Source of the DNA: a virus
IMG/VR virus record: IMGVR_UViG_3300022562_001344
Coordinates: 1 to 64,000 of that record
Strand: one strand, 5' to 3'
Length of the DNA: 64,000 nucleotides
The notes under the pieces: generated by a model
The model's input: only the letters and a program-made list of their open reading frames with translations
What the model was told of the DNA's origin: nothing
The model's database searches: none
Shown: positions 16,328 through 24,992 of the stretch, piece by piece
Layout: every line of letters starts with the position of its first letter
How positions within the stretch are numbered: the first letter of the stretch is position 1
Translations under genes and position numbers: made by a program

Positions 16328-16333
16328 TACTCT
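16328..16333 (+). promoter_or_regulatory. GTACTCT leaderless-type promoter for the ligase C-terminal gene
   Basis: G-TACTCT, then CCCGT, then ATG 16339. No ribosome-binding site precedes the ATG. Confidence 0.6.
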
Positions 16334-16338
16334 CCCGT

Positions 16339-17142
16339 ATGGGCGATCCCGCGCTGTTTTTGATTCCGGAGTTCTGCCCGGTCTGCTCCGGGCCGACCGT
16401 CGTCTCCGGCGACTTCCTATACTGCAAGTCTGACGGCTGCCCGTCGCGGCTCTCCGGTGCCGTGAAGGTCTGGATCCGGAACTTCGGGCTCTTGCACTGG
16501 GGGGACGCCATGATCGAGTCCTTGACCGCCGAGGACCGTCGGATGGTCGGCTCCGTCGCCGACCTCTACAGGCTGTCCGTCGAGGATCTGGCCGAGTGTT
16601 GTTCTGGGACGAAGATGGCCAAGAAGTGCTATTCCGTCCTGCACGCGAACAAGTCCGTCCCCCTTGACCTCGTCCTCGCTTCCCTCAACATCCCGAACTT
16701 CGGGCTCTCTACCGCGTCCGATGTGGTGCGAGCCGGCTTCGACACGGTGGATAAGGTCCTCGGAGCCGGCTTCGATGAGCTCAAATCCGTCCCGAACGTC
16801 GGGGACAAGACCGCGAGGCAGATTCAGGAGGGCCTGGTTGCCTGCCGGGAGGTCCTGCTGGACCTGGAGACGGTCCTCGACATTCGCCCGCCGGGCGGCG
16901 GGCCTCTTCAGGGTAAGACGGTGTGCATCACCGGAGAACTGTCGAAGCCGAGGAAGGCCGTGGAAAAGATGATCATGGACGCGGGAGGTTCCCCGAAGGG
17001 GTCTGTCTCCAAGGACACGTCCTATCTCGTGACGAACGACTCGAGCACTACTTCTTCGAAGATGGAAAAGGCCAAGAAGTACGGGATCCCGGTCATCGAC
17101 GAGGCCGGCTTGATGCTCTTGCTCGCCCCGGAGAGCCCTTAG
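16339..17142 (+). CDS. ligA (C-terminal half): NAD-dependent DNA ligase, C-terminal part (zinc finger, HhH, BRCT)
   Basis: 267 residues. Zinc finger CPVC...C...GCPSRL at residues 13-38, helix-hairpin-helix region through about 175 (LNIPNFG, SVPNVGDKTARQIQEGL), then a BRCT domain starting GKTVCITGELSKPR and ending near residue 262. This is exactly the part missing from the 14586-15698 gene, so the two products should assemble into one ligase. Each half has its own leaderless-type promoter. The fragment has no adenylation domain and cannot seal nicks alone. Confidence 0.88.
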   Translation: MGDPALFLIPEFCPVCSGPTVVSGDFLYCKSDGCPSRLSGAVKVWIRNFGLLHWGDAMIESLTAEDRRMVGSVADLYRLSVEDLAECCSGTKMAKKCYSVLHANKSVPLDLVLASLNIPNFGLSTASDVVRAGFDTVDKVLGAGFDELKSVPNVGDKTARQIQEGLVACREVLLDLETVLDIRPPGGGPLQGKTVCITGELSKPRKAVEKMIMDAGGSPKGSVSKDTSYLVTNDSSTTSSKMEKAKKYGIPVIDEAGLMLLLAPESP

Positions 17143-17156
17143 ACCGCTTCTGGATG

Positions 17157-17162
17157 TAATCT
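17157..17162 (+). promoter_or_regulatory. GTAATCT box before the RecD2-like helicase
   Basis: G-TAATCT, 11 bases before ATG 17174; an AGG stretch lies between and could serve as a weak ribosome site. Confidence 0.4.
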
Positions 17163-17173
17163 TCGCGAGGTCC

Positions 17174-19450
17174 ATGGAAGAACTAGAAGGCCGAATCGAC
17201 GGAGTCGTATACTCCGACCGAAATACGGGCTTCTATATACTCAAGGTCCGTCCGGGGGGAGGGAAGAACATCACCGTCAAGGGGAATTTCCCCGGGGTCG
17301 GTATGACACCCGGTCTGAAGGTCCGGTTTCGCGGTGACTGGGTGGACAACCCTAGGTATGGACGTCAGCTGCAGGCCACTTCCTTTGAGCTCGTTCAGGA
17401 CAAGGGGAGGGTCGGGGTCGTCTCCTACCTCGTCTCCCACGTTCCTTCCATAGGCCCGATCACCGCCGGCAAGCTCTACAACGCTTTCGGCGACGATCTC
17501 ATCAAGGTCCTCGAGAGTGACCCGGATAAGATCCTGGAGCTGGACTTCTTGACGAGCGTCCAGGCCAAGTCCATCGTCGACGAGTGGCAGAAATCCTCCC
17601 AGGCTAGGACTACCTCCATCTTTCTGACCGACCTTGGGCTTAACTCCGCTCAGGTCCGGTCTGTCTACTCCGAGTATGGGGCCCTGACCCTCCAGATGGT
17701 CAAGGACAACCCATATTGCCTTTACGACTGCAGCGGGGTCGGCTTCTTGACGGCCGACGTGGCCGCCCGGAAGCTCGGGGTCGGTGTGGACGACCGCCGA
17801 CGCGTGAAGGCCATGATCCAGTTCATTATGGAGGACCTCTCATTCGAGGGACACCTGTGGGTTACGTCGGACCAGATTCGTCAGTACGTGCAGAGGATGT
17901 TCAGGAAACTTGCGCTCGACCCGTTCTCTCATGGGGAGTACATGTCGGACTCCCATTATTTTTCCGCGCTGAAGGAGCTGAAGGAGTCCGGTGAGGTTGT
18001 CGGCCTCGGGGATAAGCTCTACCTCTCGATCCACTGGGAGCATGAGTCTGAGTCTGCTTCCAACTTCGCGAGGAGGATCCTCGCCGGCCCGATGGACTTC
18101 GGCAATCTCCAGTCCGTCCTAGATAAGTTCGAGTCCACGCAGAAGCTCATCCTCTCTGAGGAGCAACGCCAGGCCTTCATGACTCTGGCTGAGTCCAGGG
18201 TGTGCGTCATCTCTGGTTATCCGGGTACGGGAAAGACCACTCTGATTTCGGCCTTCGTCCATCTGTTCGAGGAGATGAACCTCCACTACGTCCTTCTCTC
18301 CCCGACTGGTATTGCGGCGAAGCGCCTGTCCCAGGTCACGAGGAAGTCGGCCTCTACCATTCACCGGGCCCTCGGCTACACCCGGGACGGGGCCTGGGAG
18401 TTCGACAAGCACAACAAGTACTCGGTCGACGCCGTGATCGTGGATGAGATGAGCATGGTCGACGCCTCGACCTTCTACCATCTTGTCACGGCGCTTTCCG
18501 ACGGGTGCGTTCTCGTCCTTGTCGGGGATGCCGCGCAGCTTCCGTCCGTTGGTGCCGGGTATGTCCTGAACAACCTGATGCAGTGCCCGGATGTTCCGCA
18601 TGTCTCCCTTACCCGCATCTACAGGCAGGAGAGGCAGTCCGACATCATCAGGACGGCTCACTCCATTCTCGCCGGCGAGGAGATCGATACCTCCTATAGA
18701 CAGAGCTCCGAGTTCGTCTTCCTCGAGTTCCACAAGGACGACGTGGTCGAGGAGGTCAGGAGGCTCACCGCCTTGATGAAGGACAAGGGCTCGAACTTCC
18801 AGGTCATTGCCCCTATGTACGAGGGGGACCTCGGTGTCAACAACCTCAACCGGAAGCTTCGCGAGGTCCTGAACCCGTTCTTCATTTCTGGGAAGGCCAC
18901 GAGGCTCAAGCATGGCGCGTGTGACTTGTACGAGGGGGACCGCGTCATGGTCGTCAAGAACGACTATGACCGAATGGTCTTTAACGGCGATGTTGGAAAG
19001 GTCCAGCGCATCTCCACCAGGGACGATGAGGTCGAGGTCCGCGTCTTCGACTGGTTCGACCATGAGGCTCCGGTTCCGCGTTACGTCGACAAGGTGTTTA
19101 CGTTCAAGGTTGAGGAGGCCAGGAACGTCCTCCGGGTCGCCTACGCGTGCACGACCCATAAGGTCCAGGGACAGGAGTTCGACTATGTCATCCTTCCCAT
19201 GACCATGCAGTACGGCATTATGCTGTACCGAAACCTCGTCTATACGGCCGTGACTCGCGCTAAGAAGAAGGTCTTCATCTTCGGTGAGTCCAGGGCGTTC
19301 AAGTTTTCCGTCCAGAACGACCGTGAGACCGTTCGGAACTCGTCGCTGGCCGACCTGGTCACGTCAGAGGTCCGCAACGGAGATCCTCCGGTGTCCCGCG
19401 TATCGGGCGTCGAGGAGGAATCCATTGTCGAAGACGCAGCGAGTAGTTGA
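17174..19450 (+). CDS. recD2: RecD2-like 5'-3' DNA helicase (SF1B)
   Basis: 758 residues. An N-terminal OB-like region, helix-hairpin-helix region (SIGPITAGKLYNAFGD; residues 90-180), then the helicase core: Walker A GYPGTGKTTL, motif Ia SPTGIAAKRL, motif II VIVDEMSMVD, motif III LVLVGDAAQLPSVG, motif IV near LTRIYRQ, and the C-terminal THKVQGQEFDYVI plus VYTAVTRAKKKV motifs. The layout is that of RecD2/TraA helicases, acting outside RecBCD. It probably unwinds forks or assists recombination with the nucleases encoded next to it. The end overlaps the next gene by 26 bases. Confidence 0.9.
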   Translation: MEELEGRIDGVVYSDRNTGFYILKVRPGGGKNITVKGNFPGVGMTPGLKVRFRGDWVDNPRYGRQLQATSFELVQDKGRVGVVSYLVSHVPSIGPITAGKLYNAFGDDLIKVLESDPDKILELDFLTSVQAKSIVDEWQKSSQARTTSIFLTDLGLNSAQVRSVYSEYGALTLQMVKDNPYCLYDCSGVGFLTADVAARKLGVGVDDRRRVKAMIQFIMEDLSFEGHLWVTSDQIRQYVQRMFRKLALDPFSHGEYMSDSHYFSALKELKESGEVVGLGDKLYLSIHWEHESESASNFARRILAGPMDFGNLQSVLDKFESTQKLILSEEQRQAFMTLAESRVCVISGYPGTGKTTLISAFVHLFEEMNLHYVLLSPTGIAAKRLSQVTRKSASTIHRALGYTRDGAWEFDKHNKYSVDAVIVDEMSMVDASTFYHLVTALSDGCVLVLVGDAAQLPSVGAGYVLNNLMQCPDVPHVSLTRIYRQERQSDIIRTAHSILAGEEIDTSYRQSSEFVFLEFHKDDVVEEVRRLTALMKDKGSNFQVIAPMYEGDLGVNNLNRKLREVLNPFFISGKATRLKHGACDLYEGDRVMVVKNDYDRMVFNGDVGKVQRISTRDDEVEVRVFDWFDHEAPVPRYVDKVFTFKVEEARNVLRVAYACTTHKVQGQEFDYVILPMTMQYGIMLYRNLVYTAVTRAKKKVFIFGESRAFKFSVQNDRETVRNSSLADLVTSEVRNGDPPVSRVSGVEEESIVEDAASS

Positions 19451-19760
19451 CCTGGTGAAGGAGATTTCCGAGCTCGAGTCCCTGAGGGAGTCGAAGCTCG
19501 CCGAGCTCCAGGCCCTTATCGGGGACAAATCCGGACCGAGGGCGAAAGCAGCGAAGACGGCTAAGGCCGGGACGGAGTGGCCGGAACGCATCGTCCAGTA
19601 CCTGGCCCGACGCCGTGGCCAAGCAGTCGGGGCAGGCGAACTCTGTAAGTCTCTGAAGTGCCCGCCGCACGTTCTGGTCTACCACATGAAGGCTCTCATC
19701 GAGGAGAAGCGAGTGAAGCGGGTGAAGCGGGGGTACTACCAGCTTCGTGGCAGGTCTTGA
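19425..19760 (+). CDS. small winged-helix DNA-binding-type protein, 111 aa
   Basis: Starts at TTG 19425 with GAGGAGG just upstream, inside the end of the helicase gene. Residues 60-105 read as a winged helix: GAGELCKSLKCPPHVLVYH is the likely HTH, then a basic wing (KRVKRVKRGYYQL). The N-terminal 35 residues form a helix. Probably binds DNA, as a regulator or architectural protein of the recombination operon. Confidence 0.6.
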   Translation: MSKTQRVVDLVKEISELESLRESKLAELQALIGDKSGPRAKAAKTAKAGTEWPERIVQYLARRRGQAVGAGELCKSLKCPPHVLVYHMKALIEEKRVKRVKRGYYQLRGRS

Positions 19761-19764
19761 GCTG

Positions 19765-19770
19765 TAATCT
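19765..19770 (+). promoter_or_regulatory. GTAATCT leaderless-type promoter for the Mre11-like gene
   Basis: G-TAATCT, then CGGTC, then GTG 19776. The start codon lies exactly where transcription should begin. Confidence 0.6.
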
Positions 19771-19775
19771 CGGTC

Positions 19776-20771
19776 GTGTCCGAGATTCGCTTTTTGACAT
19801 CTTCTGACGAGCATCTAGCAGACCTGTCCCCCGGGTTCCGAAAGGACGACTATAAGTCGGCCGTCCTGGGGAAGCTGGACTGGCAGGGGTCCCTTGCCCG
19901 GAAGTTCGAGGCTAACGCCGTGCTTCGCGGCGGGGACCTCTTTCACGTCAAGGCTGCGAACAAGACCACGATGGCCACGATGGCCGCCGTGGCTGGGGTC
20001 CATCGTCGCTATCCGTGTCCGACCTATTCGGTCGCGGGTAATCATGACATGACCCATAACGACCCAGACACTGTCCCGAGGCAACCGCTGGGGGTCCTCT
20101 TCGAGGCGGGCGTCATCAGGCCTCTGTCCGATGAGCGCTTCACGTCCGGGTCCATGAGCGTCCGCGTTGTCGGGGTCGAGTATGTTACCGACCTGGACGA
20201 CGAGGGCCTCAGGGATATGGTCCGGAAGAAGGACGGGGACACATACACGATTGCCGTCGTCCATGCCCTGGCCGCGTACGCCCCGGAGGAGCGCATCCAG
20301 TCATTTTTCGGCGAGCGCATCTTCGACTACCGGGACCTCGTCTTCGAGGGATGCCCGGACGCCTACGTCTTTGCTCACTACCACAAGGACCAGGGAATCC
20401 GGGAACACCTCGGGGTCCAATTCGTGAACCTCGGTGCTGTTTCCCGCGGCGCCCTGACCTTCGAGAACATGGAGAGGAGGCCGAAGGTGTCCTCGATCCT
20501 GTGTTCCTCTAGCGGAATCTCCATCGAGGAGCACGAAATCCCCTGCGAGGACGCGTCCGCCGTCTTCGACCTCGAGAAGAAGCAGCAGCTCGAGAAGGAG
20601 AGGAGGATGATGGACGACTTCATCAAGCACCTCAGGGAGAACTCGGGTGTCGGTGACGGCGAGATCAAGGACCGCGTGGCCGCCTTTGAGGCTGGGGACT
20701 ACCCGGATGACCTGAAGAGGGTTGTCTTGTCCACTATCGAGGCCGCTGAGGCCGGCGTCTTGGAGGAGTGA
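19776..20771 (+). CDS. sbcD: Mre11/SbcD-like metallophosphoesterase nuclease
   Basis: 331 residues. The five metal-binding motifs are in order: DEH near the N-terminus, GGDLF, GNHD, a histidine in VVHAL, and AHYHKD. The C-terminal part is a helical cap region. Mre11/SbcD forms a complex with an SbcC/Rad50 ATPase to process DNA ends. Only half of such an ATPase is found nearby (23063-23719). GTG start chosen from the promoter box five bases upstream and from the alignment of the first strand. Its stop overlaps the next start. Confidence 0.85.
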   Translation: MSEIRFLTSSDEHLADLSPGFRKDDYKSAVLGKLDWQGSLARKFEANAVLRGGDLFHVKAANKTTMATMAAVAGVHRRYPCPTYSVAGNHDMTHNDPDTVPRQPLGVLFEAGVIRPLSDERFTSGSMSVRVVGVEYVTDLDDEGLRDMVRKKDGDTYTIAVVHALAAYAPEERIQSFFGERIFDYRDLVFEGCPDAYVFAHYHKDQGIREHLGVQFVNLGAVSRGALTFENMERRPKVSSILCSSSGISIEEHEIPCEDASAVFDLEKKQQLEKERRMMDDFIKHLRENSGVGDGEIKDRVAAFEAGDYPDDLKRVVLSTIEAAEAGVLEE

Positions 20772-21613
20772 TGGGGTACGACCAATACCTCAGCTACTCT
20801 GGTCGGAAGGCCTATGAGTGCCCGAGCCAGTACCAGCATAGGTATATCCTGAAGACTCAGGTCCCTCGCGACCCTAGGACCTCGTTTTTCGGCTCCATGA
20901 TCGGGAAGGTCTTCGAGTGGTTCTACGAAAGGTCCGTCTGGGCTGACCCGGATCCAGAGGCGGTTGCCGTTTCCCTCATTCCGGAGGCCGTCCGCTTCGT
21001 CTTGCAGGACGAGGGGTTCTCTCGTTCTCAAGATCCGACGTATGTGGCCAACGTAGAGGAGGAAGTCCGCGACCTGGTCCCGAAGGGCGTCGGAGTCATC
21101 CGGGACCACAGGCTTCTTTCTCCGAACAGTAGGGCCGAGATCGACTTGACCGTGAATTACACGAGTCAGAAACACGGGATGACGGTCCGGCTTGGAGGCC
21201 GGACGGACTTCGTCCACTATCAGTCACCGGAGGACGTCTGGATCCTGGACGGGAAGGGGTCCAGGCACCGCGAGAAGTATGTAGACTCGGAGCAGGTGAT
21301 CTGGTACGCTGTCCAGCACTACTTGAAGTACCGCGTCGCCCCGTCCCGCCTCGGGTTCCTCTATTGGCGCTTCCCGAAGGACCCCGTTCAATGGATCGAG
21401 TACGACGAACAGTCGATGCGGGACAGCCTGGACCGGACCTTCGACGTGGTCAAGAGGATCCGTCTTAAGATGTTCGACCCGAAGCCCTCTTCCGCATGCC
21501 ACAGGTGCGACTATCGCCCCCACTGTTCGGAGGGGACCCGATACCTGGCCGAGAGACGGGTGGAGACGGGTGGCCGCATCGAGTCGTCTGTCTTCGACCT
21601 GGAGCAGGTCTGA
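20771..21613 (+). CDS. Cas4/RecB-like PD-(D/E)XK exonuclease with candidate Fe-S cluster
   Basis: 280 residues. The nuclease core shows GRTDFVHY followed by WILDGKGS, the D...DxK pattern of PD-(D/E)XK enzymes. An N-terminal cysteine (YECPSQ, about residue 17) and the C-terminal trio CHRCDYRPHC match the four cysteines that hold a 4Fe-4S cluster in Cas4/AddB-type nucleases. Likely a recombination exonuclease working with the Mre11-like protein and the helicase. The ATG at 20771 overlaps the preceding stop (GTGATG; a GTG one codon earlier is possible). Confidence 0.75.
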   Translation: MGYDQYLSYSGRKAYECPSQYQHRYILKTQVPRDPRTSFFGSMIGKVFEWFYERSVWADPDPEAVAVSLIPEAVRFVLQDEGFSRSQDPTYVANVEEEVRDLVPKGVGVIRDHRLLSPNSRAEIDLTVNYTSQKHGMTVRLGGRTDFVHYQSPEDVWILDGKGSRHREKYVDSEQVIWYAVQHYLKYRVAPSRLGFLYWRFPKDPVQWIEYDEQSMRDSLDRTFDVVKRIRLKMFDPKPSSACHRCDYRPHCSEGTRYLAERRVETGGRIESSVFDLEQV

Positions 21614-21617
21614 GCTG

Positions 21618-21623
21618 TACTCT
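21618..21623 (+). promoter_or_regulatory. GTACTCT box before the coiled-coil gene
   Basis: G-TACTCT, 8 bases before ATG 21632. There is no ribosome-binding site in the spacer. Confidence 0.5.
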
Positions 21624-21631
21624 GGTAAGCC

Positions 21632-21931
21632 ATGGCTGACAAAACCGAAAGCACCAAGGATCTCGAGGCAAGGTACAAAGGCCTCCAGGGCCGCCTTACG
21701 ACCCTGAAGGCCGACAAGGGGACGGTCGAGGCCGAGCTCGCCGCCAGGCAGAGGGCCCTGAAGAAGAGTATGGACGAGTGTCGCGCCGCCGGGTTCGACC
21801 CGGATAACCTGCAGGAAGAGATCCGTCGGGCCAAGGAAGTGGTCGGGGTGAAGCTCGACACATTCCAGGCCGATATCGAGGCCGGGGAGAAGATCGTCCG
21901 CCCGCTCGTCGAGGCGATCCGGCGGGGCTGA
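21632..21931 (+). CDS. small coiled-coil protein, 99 aa
   Basis: Almost entirely helical; residues 10-60 have heptad-like spacing with Lys/Glu, typical of a coiled coil. Located between the nuclease and the sliding clamp in a recombination operon; it may be a partner of the half-Rad50 protein, which lacks long coiled coils of its own. Not assigned to a family. Confidence 0.6.
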   Translation: MADKTESTKDLEARYKGLQGRLTTLKADKGTVEAELAARQRALKKSMDECRAAGFDPDNLQEEIRRAKEVVGVKLDTFQADIEAGEKIVRPLVEAIRRG

Positions 21932-21932
21932 T

Positions 21933-23066
21933 ATGCCGAAGTTCTCCTTTCAGCCGGAGGACCTGAAGCGCGCTCTCGCGCTCGCTAGGACCGTCAAGCC
22001 AGAGACGGGGGACTTCTGTTTCAAGTTCGCGTCGGATTCCCTCATCATCTTCTCCTTCGACCGGCGTCGTTACGTCTGTTCCCGCGTACCCGCCACGCCG
22101 GACAAGCCGGTCGAGCCGGACTTCCAGTCCCCGGACTACTACGTGACCCTGGATCGGACTGCCCTTTTCGACTCGGACCTGACGTCCGTCACCGTTTCCG
22201 TGAACGAGAAGTCGATGTCCGTGAGCGCGACGGATGGGGATCAGACGAGGAACGCGAGCCTGAAGCGCAAGGCTGTCCGTTCTAAGCGCCCGCCTGTCCC
22301 GTCCGCCCCGGACTTGCCATCAGTCAGTGTGCAGACCGCCGCGTTTGAGGCGCTCCTCCATCAGGTGTCGTGCTCTGCACTCGTCAAGGAGACTAAGACC
22401 GAGGAGGAAATGCGCGTCAACCAGGTCCACTTTTACGCGGACGACGGATGCGCTTGTTCCAGCGCCCGTTACTACGGATCCGCCGTGTATCTCGATGGGC
22501 TCGGCCTGGACCTTTCCGTGGTGAGCTCCGACATTCCGGCCCTTAAGTCGTTCTGCTCAAAGTCGGTCTCCGACGTCGTGAGCGTGAGCCAGGACAAGTC
22601 CCGCCTCTACCTGTCTGACCCGGTCTCCGGGTCGTTTCTCGCTCTCAGCAGGGTTGCGACTAAGAAGCCGCCCCTGTCCGTCCTTGATCCCGACGGCTTT
22701 CAGACGGTCATCGTCGCTGACCACTCACAGCTCCTGAAGAACCTCGGATGGGCCCAGTTGGCTATTGAAGGGACTCAACGCCTTGGCTTTCGGGCCTCGA
22801 GGCCCGGCGGTTCGGAGGTCGGGGAGGTCGTGCTTTGGTCCGAGTCGGCTGAACTCTCGAGGTTCCCGGTTCGCTTCTTGAAGGGAGATGGTCTGTCCGC
22901 GGATTTCCCGGTCCGATTCTTCCACTCTCTCGTCAAGCACGTGGACGGGGACGTGTCCCTCGGTTTTTCCCATCCGGACGCTCCGACGGTCCTTGGCGTA
23001 TTCCCGACTCAGCCAGACCAGTCCGTTCGTTATGTTCATTATCTGCAGAGTATGAGGGCACGTTGA
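21933..23066 (+). CDS. dnaN: sliding clamp-like protein (DNA polymerase III beta family, divergent)
   Basis: 377 residues, the size of a bacterial beta clamp (about 366). The start FSFQPEDLKRALALARTV and the end SVRYVHYLQSMRAR match the first helix and the final strand (usually YLIMPMRL) of beta clamps. Three repeated segments with strand-rich character can be seen. The rest is divergent, so this rests on ends, size and context. The phage also encodes delta, delta' and DnaX, the proteins that load a clamp of this type. It ends inside the start of the next gene. Confidence 0.6.
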   Translation: MPKFSFQPEDLKRALALARTVKPETGDFCFKFASDSLIIFSFDRRRYVCSRVPATPDKPVEPDFQSPDYYVTLDRTALFDSDLTSVTVSVNEKSMSVSATDGDQTRNASLKRKAVRSKRPPVPSAPDLPSVSVQTAAFEALLHQVSCSALVKETKTEEEMRVNQVHFYADDGCACSSARYYGSAVYLDGLGLDLSVVSSDIPALKSFCSKSVSDVVSVSQDKSRLYLSDPVSGSFLALSRVATKKPPLSVLDPDGFQTVIVADHSQLLKNLGWAQLAIEGTQRLGFRASRPGGSEVGEVVLWSESAELSRFPVRFLKGDGLSADFPVRFFHSLVKHVDGDVSLGFSHPDAPTVLGVFPTQPDQSVRYVHYLQSMRAR

Positions 23067-23719
23067 GTAACCTCCAGGATCTTAAGGGAAGGCTTCAGAT
23101 TCTCAAGGAGAACATAGCCCGGGCCGAGGCCCACCGAGACTCTGTTCGTGCCCGTCGTGAGACGGCCGAGCGCGTCGCCTCTTCTCTCAGGTACGACGCC
23201 GAGCTTCAGCAGAAGAGCTCGGAGGTGATCAAGTCATGGCTGGACGACATGCTCAGGAGCAATGTTGACTCGATCGCGTCCCTGGCCACCAGCGGTCTCC
23301 GGCACGTCATTCACGACCAGGACCTGTCCTTCCGGATCAAGCAAGAGCTCAAGTACAACCGCGTCTCCATGAGTTTCGTCATCGAGGACGGAGGTGTGGA
23401 GGGTGACCCGATGTCCTCTTTCGGAGGAGGAGCCGTCCTCGTGGCGAGCCTGATTCTGAGACTTGCCGTCATGTCCCGCCTCGGCATGGGGAACCTTCTT
23501 CTCCTGGACGAGACCATGTTCGCTCTTGCGAACAAGTATGTCCCGTCCGCTGCCGACTTCATGCGGCAGCTCTCCGAGGAGACCGGGGTGAACATCTTCA
23601 TGGTCACGCATAACGAGGAGTTCATGTCAAACGCCCACACTGCCTACGAGGGCTTCTCTGCCCCCTCCTCGGACGATTCGGTCAACAAGCGAGTATTTCG
23701 TCTTCGGCGTCGCGCGTAG
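23063..23719 (+). CDS. Rad50/SbcC-like ATPase, C-terminal half only
   Basis: 218 residues. A short helical N-terminal part (1-75) is followed by the C-lobe of an SMC/Rad50 ATPase: signature SSFGGGAVLVASLILR, Walker B NLLLLDETMFAL with the catalytic glutamate, and the H-loop VTHNEEF. The N-lobe with Walker A (GxxGxGKS) is absent, and I find no separate gene for it in the window. It may work with a partner encoded elsewhere. TTG start overlaps the clamp stop (TTGA). Confidence 0.7.
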   Translation: MSNLQDLKGRLQILKENIARAEAHRDSVRARRETAERVASSLRYDAELQQKSSEVIKSWLDDMLRSNVDSIASLATSGLRHVIHDQDLSFRIKQELKYNRVSMSFVIEDGGVEGDPMSSFGGGAVLVASLILRLAVMSRLGMGNLLLLDETMFALANKYVPSAADFMRQLSEETGVNIFMVTHNEEFMSNAHTAYEGFSAPSSDDSVNKRVFRLRRRA

Positions 23720-23722
23720 GGT
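23717..23722 (+). promoter_or_regulatory. GTAGGGT box before the gene at 23731
   Basis: G-TAGGGT, 8 bases before GTG 23731; its TAG is also the stop codon of the half-Rad50 gene. Confidence 0.45.
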
Positions 23723-23730
23723 GATGACCC

Positions 23731-24369
23731 GTGAAGTCAAGGGAGGAAGTGCTCAGGAGGCTGAAGAAGCTCCGGGCCCGGTATCTTCGCCGGCATCTCC
23801 GCCTGTCTCAGGACAGGCGGCCTCGGAATTGTTCCTACAATCACGAGGTTCAGGCATCCCCCGCCAGGAGCCGCTTCTCGGACCCGGGCGACGACGTCTC
23901 CGGCCCCGGGGATGAAAGGCCGGTGCAACCAGCTCGTTCTTCATCTCTGGTCGTCCTACAGGACGATCCGTCCGTTCGTGTCTGCCTGTATGGATGTGAA
24001 GATCCGGCGACCTGGGCCGGCGACCTTTGCTACACGGACGAGAAGGCCGAGTCCTGTGGTTGGTTCAAGCCCGAGAAGGACCCGGCCGAGGCGGAGCGGG
24101 AGTTCGACGCCATGCTTGCCGACGACAAGTACGTCTACGACCACTATCCGGACGTGGCGGCTCTTCAGTGGGTTCTCGAAGACCGGGTCCACAGGCACCG
24201 CCCGGGGTTGCTCGAGAGGCTTTGGCGTCGTCTGTTTCGCCCGAAGTCCGTGTCCAAGCCGAAGCTCCTTCCTCCTGTCGCTGATCTCGGATCGGACGCC
24301 CTTGATGTCGACCAGGATGTCCTGGAGAATCCGGACTTCGACCCGAGCTTGACCGGCCTGTTCCGATGA
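23731..24369 (+). CDS. hypothetical cysteine-containing protein with clamp-motif-like tail, 212 aa
   Basis: The N-terminal 30 residues are strongly basic. The middle holds a cysteine set (NCSYN, CLYGC, DLCYTD, SCGWF) that looks metal binding. The last residues are NPDFDPSLTGLFR, nearly the same as the tail of the unrelated gene at 63115 (NPDYDPELADLFR); both resemble the QL[SD]LF type of beta-clamp-binding peptide. Position right after the clamp and half-Rad50 genes fits a clamp-associated role. Function otherwise unknown. Confidence 0.65.
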   Translation: MKSREEVLRRLKKLRARYLRRHLRLSQDRRPRNCSYNHEVQASPARSRFSDPGDDVSGPGDERPVQPARSSSLVVLQDDPSVRVCLYGCEDPATWAGDLCYTDEKAESCGWFKPEKDPAEAEREFDAMLADDKYVYDHYPDVAALQWVLEDRVHRHRPGLLERLWRRLFRPKSVSKPKLLPPVADLGSDALDVDQDVLENPDFDPSLTGLFR

Positions 24370-24992
24370 TTCTCCTGCGAATACTTGAGCACGACTTGCA
24401 TAGGTCCAGGCAGGGAGACGCGGTGCCCCTGTGCGTCGGGATCCCGGCCAAGAAGGAGTTCCTTCCCGCCATCGTTTCCAACTCGAAGGGGAAGTTCGTC
24501 GCCATAGACCATCTCGGCCCCTCGAACGGGATGAAGGCGCTCATTCCGAATGTCCCGTGGGACTCGGAACGCATCTACGGGCTCGTTTTCCCCTGGGACT
24601 CGGACCGGCTCGATGACGTTATAGGGGATATGTGTTCTGCGGCTCGAGACCTGTCTGTGGCCAACAACTGGGGGAACGTCTTCTCCGGCAATGGCGCAGC
24701 AAAGAAGGCGTTCGACTACGTCCACGAGTCCTCCGGTCTGGATGGGCAGCCCCACGTCTGCCTGGTCCCGGAGGGGTGGAGCCAGTCCAGGATCAAGCGT
24801 TTCTTTGGGAAGTCGAACGTCGATGAGCAGCAGCGGAAGTACCGCCGTCACTGCTGGATCGTCTCGTCCAAAGCTGAGTTCCCGGTCTTCTTGTCTCGTC
24901 CTGACTTCGTCGGGATGTACACCCAGTTCATGGGCGGAAACTCGAGCATCGTCCTGCACAACGTTCGTCTCGGAATGGGCTTCTGTCTGTGA
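24366..24992 (+). CDS. hypothetical protein, 208 aa
   Basis: No recognisable domain. Mixed alpha/beta sequence with a hydrophobic centre and a C-terminal strand-rich end (SSIVLHNVRLGMGFCL). Starts in the stop of the previous gene (ATGA) and ends in the start of the primase (GTGA), so it is tightly coupled to both and probably belongs to replication. Confidence 0.65.
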   Translation: MILLRILEHDLHRSRQGDAVPLCVGIPAKKEFLPAIVSNSKGKFVAIDHLGPSNGMKALIPNVPWDSERIYGLVFPWDSDRLDDVIGDMCSAARDLSVANNWGNVFSGNGAAKKAFDYVHESSGLDGQPHVCLVPEGWSQSRIKRFFGKSNVDEQQRKYRRHCWIVSSKAEFPVFLSRPDFVGMYTQFMGGNSSIVLHNVRLGMGFCL

